A stretch of 64,000 nucleotides of DNA from Sporothrix humicola (Eukaryota; Ascomycota; Sordariomycetes; Ophiostomatales; Ophiostomataceae): positions 186,001 to 250,000 of the forward strand of contig WNYE01000025.1 of NCBI GenBank assembly GCA_021396245.1. Direction: 5' to 3'. The position numbers and the translations under genes were made by a program. The notes beneath the pieces are model-generated. The model made no database searches. It had not been told where the DNA came from and saw only the letters and a program-made list of their open reading frames with translations. Positions 23,033 to 35,157 of this stretch are shown piece after piece; the first letter of the stretch is position 1; each line of letters opens with the position of its first letter.

Positions 23033-24675
23033 TGTGGTTTAGTTCGACGATCAACTTGACGATGTGTAGATAAGGGTGTCGAGGTGTCGAGGATGCGTCG
23101 GAGACGCTAAAGATGCCGGATATGGGATGCGAAAATAACGTCAATGCCTCGATGGCCGTCGATGATGATACCGTTGAGAATATCAAAAGCAAGAAGACCG
23201 AGAAGATCGAGAAAAGAAACGAAGGACTGACTCGATGAAAAGGAAAGGGGCCGGTTATCAGTAGTAACACAGTAGCGCAGATACGGGTCTTTACCGTGGG
23301 AGGCGTTCTTGAATGCGCCATGCGCGCTGATACGCATGCTGCGCACTTTACGCGGGGGACATGGGCATTAGGGCCATTCTGTCCGCGAGTTTAATGGGTT
23401 TTGTGCCCTGTGCGCGCGTGCAGCCCTCCTATTGTTCCATTAGCCCTCTCTTTGACTCAGCCGGAATTAGGCACCCCTATGGCGCGACGAACAATACAGA
23501 AGCCACTGGCTCCCACGTGAGTGGGTCCTGCCCTGGATTGGCTCATACAGAGGCGATGGCGCTGTTTCGGCTCTCTTTTGGCAAGAGGCATCGAGGCTTG
23601 CATGCTTTAGCGCAGCGTCATAATGAGTGTTTCTCAAACTTGTGTGTCAGATATGAGAGGAAAATTATGGCACGAGGGGAATGCGTCTGTTTTAATTTCA
23701 TTTTTCTTTTCTTTTTATTCTTTGCATTTGAGCTCTGGGTTTAGATTGTATGCTGTCACGTACCTTTCGTAATTGTCTCATATCCATGTATCATGTCAAC
23801 TCATCAAGTTATTAGTACTCTTATGACAAGTTGAGTTTGCCTTGGTCTTATCTTTATGGAAAATATTAATACAGAGGAAAAGGGCCTTACGTATATATAT
23901 AAACTTTAACCTGGAACTGCTTTATGCCCGTTGATAAGAGTGTGTTATCATGGTAAGGTAGGTTTTATTTATAAATATGATTGTAAGTTTATTTATTTAA
24001 TATATTTTGTAAAATTATCTCGTATGAAAAAAATCAATAAAAAAAATCATGGAGAAATGAGATTTAAGAAGAAAAGAAGAAGAAAAAAAACCATTTTATT
24101 GTTCCACAAGATAATTCTCATTGACCGATATTGCGTTTTTCGAACGATTTGATCTCTCAGCCGTGTGTGCTTTGTGCTCCTTCCTACCATTCTATCCCAG
24201 CCTTCTGAGTGGACAATTGCGGGGCGCGACTGCCACTTTATCTCCCGTAGCCGACGCGCATCGATTTTGGGCCCTTTTTGGGATTTTGGCGGGGAAGCTG
24301 CGACCGAAACCGCTCCTAACCACCTGGAACGCGTTTTAACTCCGGCCCAGCCAAACCGCTAGTGTGCTCTTGCTTGATTACGACTTGAGCTCTTTGCCTC
24401 CGACGACAGTTCGATATCGCCATCGACCCTGACTGGTATTAGCAACTGGCTCCGGAATTGACATTCATCGAGCCCCTGGCTGCTTCTCGACCTGAAATCT
24501 AAGCTGTCAAACCATTTCCTTTCACATTTTCCTCGTCACCGACCAAGCATTATCAAATCCACAGCTTCCGGACTGTCCACCGCCCACAGCCCCCTCCTCG
24601 TCCTCACCTCTTCTCCTCTCACACACTCTCCTCGCCTCATTTTCCTCATCCTCGCCCACATAGCTCACATCCACC
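23033..24675. other. divergent promoter region R3H gene/DDB1
   Basis: 1.6 kb with no gene. The segment from about 23690 to 24120 is AT-rich (TATATATATAAAC, poly-A runs, TTTATTTATTTAATATA), sharply different from the flanks. From about 24490 to 24675 it is C/T-rich, consistent with the DDB1 leader. Confidence 0.5.
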
Positions 24676-27600
24676 ATGGCCTACGTTGCGCCAATCCACC
24701 GACCAAGCAGCGTCCGCCATGCGCTGCGGATAAAGCTGTTTTCGGCCGACGAGGAGTGTCTCGTGCTCTCGTAAGTGTTGACTGGCGACACCTTGAGATT
24801 CCTTATCTTGCCTACTAACACCTCTGTCTGTAGACGATCCAGCCGCCTCGAGATCTGGCGAGCCACCGAAGCCGGCGAGTTTGCCCTTTTCCACTCTCAA
24901 AAGGTCTACGGCACCATCTCCATGCTCGACGCCCTTCGGCCAAAGGACTCCGATACCGAACTGCTCTTTGTCGGCACCGACCGCTACGACTACTTCACCC
25001 TCGCCTGGGACGATGCCAACCAGAGCCTGGAGACGGTCAGTAATTTCAACGATGCCGGCGAGAAACACTTGAGGGACTCTCAGAGCCACGACCGCTGCAT
25101 TGTCGATCCGTCGGGACGGTACATGGCACTGTTGTTATGGGAAGGCGTTTTGTGCGTGCTACGGCTCAAAAACCGCGGCAGCCAGGTCCGCCAGATCGAA
25201 TGGATGGACCAGGTGCGGCTGTCGGAGCTGTTCATCAAGGCCGCCACCTTTTTGTACTCGGAGACAGGCCACCCCAAGATTGCCTTTTTGTACCAATCCC
25301 AATCCGAGACGCGCGACTCCAAGCTGTGCTCGTACCGCTTGACGTCCGACGACCGCGACAACACCGTCTCCCGCTTTGATGCCAACTCGGACCGCGAGCT
25401 CAACGTTGACCTGGAAGAGATGGGCGCGGCCCTCTTGATTCCCGTTGAGCCTTTGAAGGGCGAGCGGCGGCACAATGTGCGCAACATTGGCGGAAGCAAC
25501 AACGGGCCATCGGATCCGCCACACCTCGGAGGCCTGCTGGTCGTGGGTGAGAAGAGCGTGCTATACATTGACGACACAAGCAAGGCGAGCAAGAATGTAG
25601 ACCAGCGCACAGCAGCTGTCTATATATCATGGGAGCGGTACGATAGCACGCACTATTTCCTGGCCGACTCCCAGGGTGTTTTGCGGCTACTTTCGTTGAT
25701 TACAGAAGGTCCCATTGTCAAGAACATTGAAGTTTTCCCCATTGGTCGCACATCCTATGCCAACTCCATGGTGTATTTCCCATCAACACGCCTACTGTTT
25801 GTCGGCTCGCACCAGGGCGACTCGCAGCTGCACCGGATTAGCCTGACCGACGACGATAATAGCGGCGACGACACGACCATGACGGACGCACTGGTGAAAG
25901 AAAAGAAGCACAAGTACTGCGAGCTCGTCCAGAGCTTTTCCAACTTGGGCCCTATCCTCGACTTTACTATCATGGACATGGGCAATCGCGAGGACGGCAA
26001 GGCCACCGAGTATGCTTCGGGCCAGGCGCGCATTGTCACGGGCAGTGGCGCTGGAAAAGGCGGCAGTCTCCGATCGGTGCGGAGTGGTGTTGGCCTCGAG
26101 GATATTGGCATCTTTGGCGACTTTTCCAACGTACGAGCTCTCTTCCCGCTGCGCTACAAGTCAGACTCGGGCAAGACAGACACGCTGGTCGTGTCCTTGT
26201 TGGCTGAGACGCGCGTCTTTGTCTTTGACAGCGAGGGCGACGTTGAAGAGGTTTCCAGTTTCCCGGGTGTTCAATTTGACGAGGAGACATTGGTTGCTGC
26301 CAATGTAGGAGACAATATTCTGGTCGTCACAGCCAAAACGGCCACTCTGTCTAACCTAGCGACCGGCGCCGCTGTAGCTAGCTGGTCACCAGAAGGCGGC
26401 AAGTCGATTACTCTCGCATCGGCCAACGACCGCTGGGTCTTGTTGTCTATCGAGGGCAAGCTACTAGTCTCGTTAAGCATCGAAAAGGGCCTGGCCGTCG
26501 CCGCTGAAAAGGACTTTGGTGACGACCAAATTGCCGCTATCTTCGCGGCACCGCAGTTCCTCGATACGGGCGTCGTCGGTACCTGGATGGTGGGCACCGT
26601 TGCCGTTGTAGATCTGGGGACGCTGCAACCTACGCAGACGAGTGTCTCGGTCCGCCAAAAGGAAGACACGGCATCCGTGCCACGAAGCCTTGCACTGGTC
26701 CAGCTTATGCCAGAGCACCTGTCTGGCCCAACACTATTTGTGGCCATGGATGACGGTACTGTTGTCACGTTTTCTATCTCTATGAAGGACCGCACGCTAC
26801 ACTCCAAGAAGAGCGTTGTTCTTGGCACACGCCGTGCCAACCTTTACCCCTTGCCGCAACCCAACGGCGCCTGCAATGTTTTCGCCACAACTGAGCATCC
26901 GAGCTTGATTTATGGTTCCGAAGGACGCATCGTCTATGCCGCCGTCACGGCCCAGGATGCCAATGTTGTCTGCGCTTTCGACAGCGACGTCTTCCCCGAC
27001 GCTATTGTTGTCGCCTCGCTCACCAGTCTCAAGATTTCCCGCCCCGACAACCACAAACAGACCCATGTTCAGACGATCCACATTGGCGAGACCGTCAGAC
27101 GGATCGCCTACTCGCCCAACGAAAAGGTCTTTGCCCTCGGCTGCATCGCCACCAGCGTCGTCAGCGGCTTCGAGGTTCCTGTCAGCTCCATCAAGCTCGT
27201 CGACGAGGTCATGTTCCGCACCGTTGGCAAAGTGCTTCCGCTTGACGGCCAGCGCGGCGAGCTTATTGAAACAGTCGTCCGTGCCGAACTGCGCGATTCG
27301 CAGGGTGAACCGGCCGACCGGTTTTTGGTCGGTACAAGTTACGTCTCGGGAGGCGGTAGCGGCATCGACGAGCTGCCCTTGGAAGAGAACAGCAGCCTGG
27401 GCCGTGTAATTATTGTAGGCATCGACTCGGAGCGCAACCCCTACATTATCTCGGCACACCGCATGCGCGGCCCCTGCCGATCGTTGGCTGTCTTGGACGG
27501 CAAGATCGTGCTCGGTCTCAGCAAGACGGTGATTATCAGCGACTACATCGAGACGAGCAGCATGTCCTCCAAGCTCAAAAAGATTGCCTCCTTCCGTGTC

Positions 27601-28341
27601 GCGACGTTTGTTACCAGCCTTGCCGTCCACGACAACTTTATCGCCGTCGGCGACATGATGAAGTCGACCACCATTGTCGAGTTTGTCCCGGCCACTACGG
27701 GCGAAGAAGACGACAACAAAGACTCCTCCCGGATGGACGTCGACGGCGACAAGAAAAAGGCCGCGCCGACTCCCGCCGCCCTTGTCGACCGTTCTCGCTA
27801 CTACCAGGCCAGCTGGGTCACGTCTGTCTGCCACATTGAAGGCGAAACCTGGCTCGAGGCCGACGGTTTCGGCAATCTCAGTGTCTTGGAGAGAAACGCA
27901 AACGGCGTTACCGAAGAAGACCGCCGCCGCCTGCGGAGCACCTGCGATATGAGCCTGGGCGAAACGGTCAATGTCATGCGGCCCATTGCCGTCGAAGCCA
28001 ACCCCAACGCCATGGTGCATCCCAAGGCCTTTTTGGGCACGATCGAGGGCTCCATCTATATGGTCGGCACGGTCGCATCCGACGCTCAAGACCTCTTGAT
28101 GCGTCTTCAGGCAAAATTGGACAGCACCGTCACGGGTCTCGGCAAGACGTCGTTTGCGTCCTACCGCGGCTTCCGTAACCCCCAACGCGAGAGCATTGAG
28201 CCGAACCGGTTTATCGACGGCGAGATTCTGGAGCGGTTTTTGGATCTGGACGAGGAGACGCAAAAGGAAGTGGCCCAGGGTCTGGGTCCGAGTGTCGAAG
28301 ACCTTCGCAACAACATCGAAGAGCTCAAGCGGTTGCGTTAA
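24676..28341 (+). CDS. DDB1: DDB1-type beta-propeller protein (CUL4 adaptor)
   Basis: Two exons, 24676-24770 and 24834-28341, give 1200 aa. The intron has GTAAGT, an ACTAAC branch and TGTAG, and the start context is CCACCATGG. The first exon encodes MAYVAPIHRPSSVRHALRI and joins to SRSSRLEIWRATEAGEF. Motifs matching DDB1 run throughout: LRPKDSDTELLFVGTDRYD, PSTRLLFVGSHQGDSQL, FSNLGPILDFTIMDM, GSLRSVRSGVGLEDI and the C-terminal FIDGEILERFLDLDEE. MMS1_N and CPSF_A domains are implied. DDB1 is the propeller adaptor of CUL4 E3 ligases in UV repair and, in Neurospora, in heterochromatin formation (DIM-8). It resembles DDB1 more than Rse1 or Cft1. It is slightly longer than animal DDB1 (1140 aa), partly through an Asp/Lys-rich loop near residue 1010. 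Confidence 0.9.
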
Positions 28342-29045
28342 GAGGAAGCAATGATAGGAATTCTAGCAAGGTGTTTATCTGGGGGATTTCCGGCCTTTTT
28401 ACAATTTTGATTTCACTCATAGCTAGCTCACATATTATGAAATAAAATTTCACGACAGCGAATTTATGATAATCTCATTTATAAACCTCCAGACCGTCTT
28501 CTGTTTTCAATGTTGTTGATCGTGAAGTGAAATCATGGAGCTCTCGGTTGTAAGCCGTTGTAATGTTGACGTAGTGTGGCTTGACTGTGGCTAGTGCATT
28601 CGGCCTGGCGGATTGGAGCTTGGCACAAGCTCAGCACAACAGCACTTTTTCGTCGGGCAGGACCGGAAATCTGTGGCAGAACAACGCGACCCACCCCTCG
28701 GCAGCCAATGAGAGACCCGCAATTTGCATTTTCAATGCCTGAGGCCACTTTTATGGGTTGCTCCTTCCCTCATTCTAGTGTATTACGCCGTAACTGACTA
28801 CTGTTGCTGCCCCCCAGGCTCTAGCCGGAAAGCGCCCGCCAGCCCATTGCCTCTGTGTGCCTGCCAATTGGGAGAGGGAAAAAAATAAGACTAGGGGAAA
28901 AAACCTCAGGTCATCGTTGTTACCCGCGAAGCAGCTCTGAATTGATTGATCACCTCACGACCACCACCTTCGACCTGCCCTCGATACCCGTCACCACCGG
29001 TCCATCGGCATCCCCCCTTTTCTTTCGTCTCTCCCCTCAATCACA
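28342..29045. other. DDB1 3' flank and Rieske promoter
   Basis: About 700 bp without a gene. It is AT-rich at 28380-28480, likely the DDB1 3' UTR with AATAAAA at about 28440. It is C/T-rich just before the Rieske start. No specific element recognised. Confidence 0.4.
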
Positions 29046-30138
29046 ATGGCCCCTCTCTCGACGGCATCGCGCGTCCTTGCGCGCTCGGCCGCCCAGGCAC
29101 TCCAGCAGACCTCGAAGCCGAACACAGCATCACGGCTCGCCGCCGTCGCCACGTCCAGCTTCAGCACGTCGGGCGCCCGCAACGACGGCTCGGCCGCCAC
29201 CTTCAAGAGCCCCTTCCGCGGCACCTCCAAGGCCGACCAGGCCCCCGACTTCAGCCACTACCTGTCCAAGAAGAGCGGCAATGCCAACGCGCTGTTTGGC
29301 TACTTTATGGTCGGCACGCTCGGCGCGCTGTCCGCCGCCGGTGCCAAGTCGACTGTCCAGGGTAGGTTTCAATTGGGATGAGAGGAAGGCATGCAAGGAG
29401 GAGATAAGGGGAAGGAATTGAGAAGAGGAGGACGTGGCTCGATACTCGACATTCGATTCGACATTTGATCCGGTTGATGCCGAGGTCCGGAGAACGGAAA
29501 CCGGATACGAGACCGACGACGACGACAACACGGCCGGCACGATACAGACAAAGACATCGATTGAGCCACGAAGGGGAATGACAAATGATGGGAATTGGCG
29601 ACAGTGGTGATACCATTGGCCCGAAAAGAGAACTGAAGAGAAGGCCGAGGAGAGACCCGAAGAAACTGTCGCGCGATGCTGTGACATGACAAAGACAGAC
29701 ACTAACCCCCATACAGAGTTCCTCGTCAACATGAGCGCCTCCGCCGACGTCCTGGCCATGGCCAAGGTCGAGGTCGACCTCAACACCATCCCCGAGGGCA
29801 AGAACGTCATCATCAAGTGGCGTGGTAAGCCCGTCTTCATCCGCCACCGTACCGAGTCCGAGATCGCCGAGGCCAACGCCGTCAACATCCAGAGCCTGCG
29901 CGACCCCCAGGCCGATGCCGACCGTGTCCAGAAGCCCGAGTGGCTTGTCATGCTGGGTGTGTGCACGCACCTGGGTTGTGTGCCCATTGGCGAGGCCGGC
30001 GACTACGGCGGATGGTTCTGCCCCTGCCACGGTTCCCACTACGACATCTCGGGCCGTATACGAAAGGGCCCTGCACCGCTCAACCTGGAGATCCCGACAT
30101 ACGAGTTCCCCGAGGACGAGAAGCTCGTCATTGGTTAA
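29046..30138 (+). CDS. RIP1: Rieske iron-sulfur subunit of the cytochrome bc1 complex
   Basis: Two exons, 29046-29361 and 29717-30138, give 245 aa. The intron (GTAGGT...ACAG) is 355 nt, long for this window. The N-terminus is a mitochondrial targeting sequence rich in Ala, Ser and Arg. It is followed by the tether and transmembrane helix (ALFGYFMVGTLGALSAAGA, ending at about residue 99). The soluble domain has cluster box 1, Cys188-Thr-His190-Leu-Gly-Cys193, and box 2, Cys207-Pro-Cys209-His210-Gly-Ser. By homology, Cys188, His190, Cys207 and His210 bind the 2Fe-2S cluster and Cys193-Cys209 form the disulfide. It transfers electrons from ubiquinol to cytochrome c1 in the inner membrane (Neurospora fes-1). 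All key residues are present. Confidence 0.96.
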
Positions 30139-30348
30139 GCGGACGTTTGCACTCGACTAAACGGAGAAAGGGGTAGAGTCAACAGATAACTAGACAAAAC
30201 ATACAAAAATTTCAAAACCACAAACCACAAACCAAAACACCACATCCAAACCGATAAGCAAAAGACCAAAAAAAACCAGCATACAGAAAGAAATGTACGA
30301 GTACATATTGATACATTGGAAAAGGGCGGCGGAGGAAGAAACGCATGC

Positions 30349-30366
30349 ACATGGACATGGACATGG
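30349..30366. repeat. ACATGG hexamer repeat
   Basis: Three exact tandem copies of ACATGG in the 3' flank of the Rieske gene. Confidence 0.85.
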
Positions 30367-33300
30367 AAAGGGCGGCTGCGGTCAGTGGTAGACATTTTTG
30401 TTGCTTTTTTGCTCTTTTATATCTGCTGCTTTGTTTTTATTACTTTTTGTTTGCTGGCGAGCTGGGGAAGTAAGGCATGAAAGGAAAAGATATGGGGAAA
30501 AGACGGTTTCTTTTTGCAGAACCAAGACCCTCTCTCTGTCAACCTATTTCACTATTATTTTAAAGCATATATTTTCTTTGTCAACATTCTCTTGGTCTCC
30601 ATGTAGTGCGTGATGAATGACAAATGTAGATGCCGATGAGCAGGAAGAGCAAACACGGTGCTCTTTGATCATCATGATTTGTATTCCATGGCCAGGCGGT
30701 GACCCGGTGAGTGCATGTCTTCCGGCATCCGAGGCACGTCTTAGGCCATGCGTTCCATAACATCACGATGTGCAGGATGCATCTTCGTTTCTGCTTACCT
30801 TGATCGTGATTAATGGGGGCGGCATCTCCAGAAATGGCAATCCAGTACGTCGATTCGGACCAACAGATCATGACAATTGATAAAACAAAACAGGATGTGA
30901 GAGGTGATGAAGACGATGAAGGAAGCACTGAGGCAGATCGAAGGCGTATCAATTGCTTCGTCCCAGGTAAATGGGCGGCCATCAGTCATTCCAAGAGCGA
31001 TGTACGCCTTGATCAAGACGTGTTGTACTTCATCTTCACGACAAATGTTTGGAAACAGAAAACTTGATCTTAGGTCGACCAAGACCAACAAATTGGTAAG
31101 ACTTGACAAGAAGGACGGACAGAGACACATAGGGAGCGGAAACAAGAAACCAAGTGTCTCGCCAGGGTTATGATCCCAAGTCAGAAAGTGTCCACGGAAA
31201 CAAGACGAAAGGCCTTGTCTAGATGCAAAAGCAAACCCCAGTTTAATCATGCTTAATTTTTGGACACGAGGAGTAATGGCCATCCGATTGTGCTGCTATT
31301 TCGTCACTCCTGGCTTTTTACCAGATCCGGTTTGTGCAATGTTCATGACATCTCGATTTGGACTCCCTGCTTCCATTTCCGGGGCTTCTTGTCCGATCTC
31401 GTATATCCATGTAGTCTTCATGTGTCTTTTGTGACATATGTACTCCTTCTGAGTGTAAAACGTCGCATGGGCCATGGCTGTGCCACTTTTGGCTGATACT
31501 TGGTACGAAGAGTTTCGTGTTGGAGAAAAGATTCACCTCTGAGATGCATCGTCATAGCCAAGGCGTTTTGGCGGGTCACAAGAAAGAAAACTGAGAGATC
31601 TGGAAATCATTGCTGGGCATACTCAAGTTGAAATTGTAGAGAAACAGGAAGGCTTTGAGAGAGCTGCAACGATCTGATCATGGCATTACCATTTTGGCCC
31701 CCAGAGCTGGGGCAAACCGTGATCTTTTGGGGCAGGAAAGAGCCGAAATGGAGGTCACTTACCGGTTGTAAGTGAGCGAAGAGTAAATGGACGAAATGCT
31801 ATCGTAAGCATTCGATGTTAATCATCGCTGCTGTTCACTGTAAAGGTAAATCAAACCCTTGTGTTTATGAGGGTTCACGATATTTTCCACTCCTATGTTG
31901 ATCGCTTCGACATTGGCATTCTGTCGAAAGTACCTCTGAAACACGGATCGCACAATAGGATTCTTCTTCTTTCCCATGTTGACCAAAAGGGGCAATCGTT
32001 CTGTGAAGTGTCCTCCGTCTTGTTTGGCTCGTGTCTGGGCCCAGAAAAGGACCAGAAAATGTAAACATCCTCCCCAATCTTGGAAAAATGTGTGCCCGGT
32101 TTGGGATGTGTCTGGTCGGTCCTGATTTGGACGTACTCTGTCTCTGTGATTTCTGGTCGTAATGGATAGTGACGCGGCTCTATGCTGGGTTTGAGTGTAT
32201 TTTGTCTTGTCAACACTGGGTGCAGTTTGATGGCAACTTTCTTCTAGCGACCTGTTAGCTGCTCATCGATGTTTTGTTTATCGTGAAGATGAAAGAAACA
32301 ATCGTGATTTGAAAATCTTGACTTGGCATCGATAAGATGTGGCTATAGATTAACATCGTGAAAGCGAATCCCAGAAGTAAATAGAGCATATGGTGTATCG
32401 TGATGACGAGCCTTGTGGACGAAAATCGAGATCAAAATGCTACCGAAGCGTCACAAGAGACAACTAGCAGACGAATGGCGTCATGTGAGTTTTGCTCCGC
32501 CTCAACTGTTTCTCGTCTCGCTTTGGCTTTCCTCGTCTGATGTTGATGACTTTCACAGCGCAAGTCAGAGATCTGAGGCGGTGTGACGCCAAACGCCAAT
32601 CGAGGCGGAAACACGAGGAAAGTCACGGCCACCAGGTTTTAACATGAGAATCTGAGGCGAGCAGGGTACAGCGTACAAGACAAAACGCACATTTCGTCGG
32701 GCAATAAAATAAGGAAAAAGAAATAAAATGAAATGAAAACAATTAAGGTTTAGCAGCAGAATCGAGAATGAGGTTATCGTCGGTCTTCGAGAAAAAGAAG
32801 CGCCGTAACCGTGGCGTATTAGACGGTTGCCTTCACAAAATAACATGAATAGACTTGGCATTCATGATGCTGTCGTGTCCCTCGTGTCATCGTCTTGTCG
32901 TCCTTGTTAGAAGTAAAGAAAAGCAAGGCGCAGGATGTTAGAGGAATTCTCCGAAAGAGAGCAGATCACAGGCAAAACAATCAAAGACGAAAAGGCAGGA
33001 GCGACCGTTGTCACAGACGGCAAGACCGTCCAAGGAACTTTTATGTGTTGGGAAGGCGCAAACGTGTCGCCATTGCCTTTTGCGAGCCAAAAGTATCATC
33101 AATTCGACACTTTTGCTGCATCGTTCCTTCCTTCCCGCTGGAACGGTTCAGGGCAGGAGCAAAGGCATCACTTCCCATTGGGCCAATCTCGATCCTAGAT
33201 CTCTCCCCTTTTCTTCCTTTCTATTTTCAACTTTAACATAGAAGCTCAATTGACTCTCTTCCTTTTTAACCTTTACATTGTCCAATGCGGGTTTGTGCGG

Positions 33301-34908
33301 CTCCCGCGCAGCTGAGACGTGCGACGTGCCATCGGCAGTCTGATCGGAGGGCATCCCAGACACCAGCGCCGACCAACCAGAAAATGCAGTCGCAAAACAG
33401 CAAAAACGCCAGAAAACGACCAAAACAGCCGCGGCGTCGACAATAGCCGGAGGCAGAATTGTTTCCTCTTGCTGTAACCCAGCCGCTGCAACCCTACGCT
33501 GCCACTGGGTTGGGGTGTAAGAAGCTTCTTTTTCGATCGTGGCACCTGTCGTTCGGTGTCATTATGTCACATTCACGAACGCCGCACGGTCCCGGCATTC
33601 TTGACGTCGCACACTTTAGAACATTCAGCACTCCAACGGACGATTCTTGCACCGAATCTGTGTCCAGGAAGCCTGTCGTCGTCCGGGAATTGAGCAAAAT
33701 TTGCGGGGGATGTCATATGCATTTCGTCGAATGTGCTCAACTGGGACGGACAGGCATCGTTGAGACGGACCACGATGAGAGACGAGAGATGAGACGTCGA
33801 CGCTTCTTCTGACTTCAGGTCAGTGGAGAAGGAAGCCTCTTCGCAACACAGTATCGTCTACTTCTCGAACGATTTCACGAGAAATACAGCAGATAGCGGT
33901 CAGCCAGTGCCTAATTGCAGTTGCTGCACACAATTTAGGGTTTCCCGAAGAGCCTCAACGTCTTTACCTCAATTCACTTTGAGCCCCTGCCACGGACAAG
34001 GCAGTTGCCGCCGTTGCAGGAGCAAAACACTTTCTTCTATCCCCCCCTGCAGCCTTCTAGCGGCGTTCTTTTTCTCTTGTTTTGCTCATTTCGCTTGTCT
34101 TTCTTTGCTTTTGCCTCTCACACCCCTGACTTCCCCGACTGTCTGTTCCTTCGATCTGGCAAAGCTGCCAGATAAAGGAGGGTGTGTGCGTCGGTGGGTG
34201 TGGGGAGTCCTGGAGAGCGTTCCATCCACCCTCTTACACACAGGCCACAACGACAGAACGACAGGACGCCATGGGCTCCCGTTCGAACATCACTGCAGGC
34301 CGCAGAGGGCATCTCGTTCCGGACATCGTCCAAGCCGACGCAGAATGCAGAAACTTCTTTTCCCCTTACGCCCCTGCCTTGCCCCGTCTGTACCACTCCT
34401 CACATTCATCCTGCCATTCTTGCATTTTCCCATGCTTTCGTCTTTCACTACTCAACAAACACAGCGCTTCATGTCTAGTCAGCCGCCATGACGATGCGCC
34501 CATCATGATCGACAGAGTAAAGGGCTTTTAGCGAGGGGGTCACGATCCATGCTATTGCTCGTCGTTTTGCGCCGCACAGCCAAGTATGAGACGAGAGGCC
34601 GTGAAGGTAGGAAGGTACGGAGACAACTGGAGACAGACCGCCACAATGCGCGTGTTTGAATCTCGAGTTCCTCACTCCTGGCCAGCTCCTTGCCACACAC
34701 TTCTCACCAGCCCTGCCGTCTGGTCTGGTCTGTCGTGGTTTGGTCTCTTTGTGGTTGCTTGTCCCTTGTTCCAGCCTGTCCCGTCTCGACTTTCCTGCCT
34801 TCCCCTGTCATTTCGGTTTATTGTACTTTATTTTTTATTTTAATTTTCCTGTGTGATATCCTGAGATGGCATTTCCTTTCCCATTGCCTCTGATCGTCAA
34901 GCCATACA

Positions 34909-34914
34909 TATAAG
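34909..34914 (+). promoter_or_regulatory. TATA box of secreted-protein gene
   Basis: TATAAG in the context CATACATATAAGCCGC lies 249 bp before the ATG at 35158. The intervening sequence is a C/T-rich leader without ATG-rich clutter, typical of strongly expressed fungal genes. Confidence 0.5.
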
Positions 34915-35157
34915 CCGCTTCATCTTCCCATTTTTCAGTCTCTTCCCTTCTTCTCTCTTTCTTCTCCAGTCCTACTCAACAACCGCTCTCTTTTATCACC
35001 CAGTGTGCTTTCTTTCTTTTCTACAGTTCTGTGAACTTTTACTTTCTTACACTCTTTTTTTATAATTGCTTTTCAGGCCGGGCCTCTTCGCTTCTTCTTT
35101 TTTATACACTCACTTTTTTGTTGTTGTAACACACACACCATCTTTCCATTTTTCAAA

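Larger units (their letters stand above)
30139..35157. other. 5 kb gene-free region
   Basis: No supportable gene on either strand; open frames are short and lack family resemblance. It contains the Rieske 3' flank with an ACATGG microsatellite, four ATCGTGA heptamers within 124 bp at 32280-32403, and from about 34000 an increasingly C/T-rich sequence that leads into a TATA box and leader of the secreted-protein gene at 35158. It could host a long promoter, a non-coding RNA or a lost gene; I cannot tell. Confidence 0.45.

Noticed and set aside
26797..28263. 488-residue minus-strand open frame
   Set aside because: It is an antisense shadow of DDB1, whose plus-strand translation clearly matches the family.
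34184..34531. 115-residue open frame in the gene-free stretch
   Set aside because: It has no recognisable domain, mixed low-complexity composition and competing frames of equal length.
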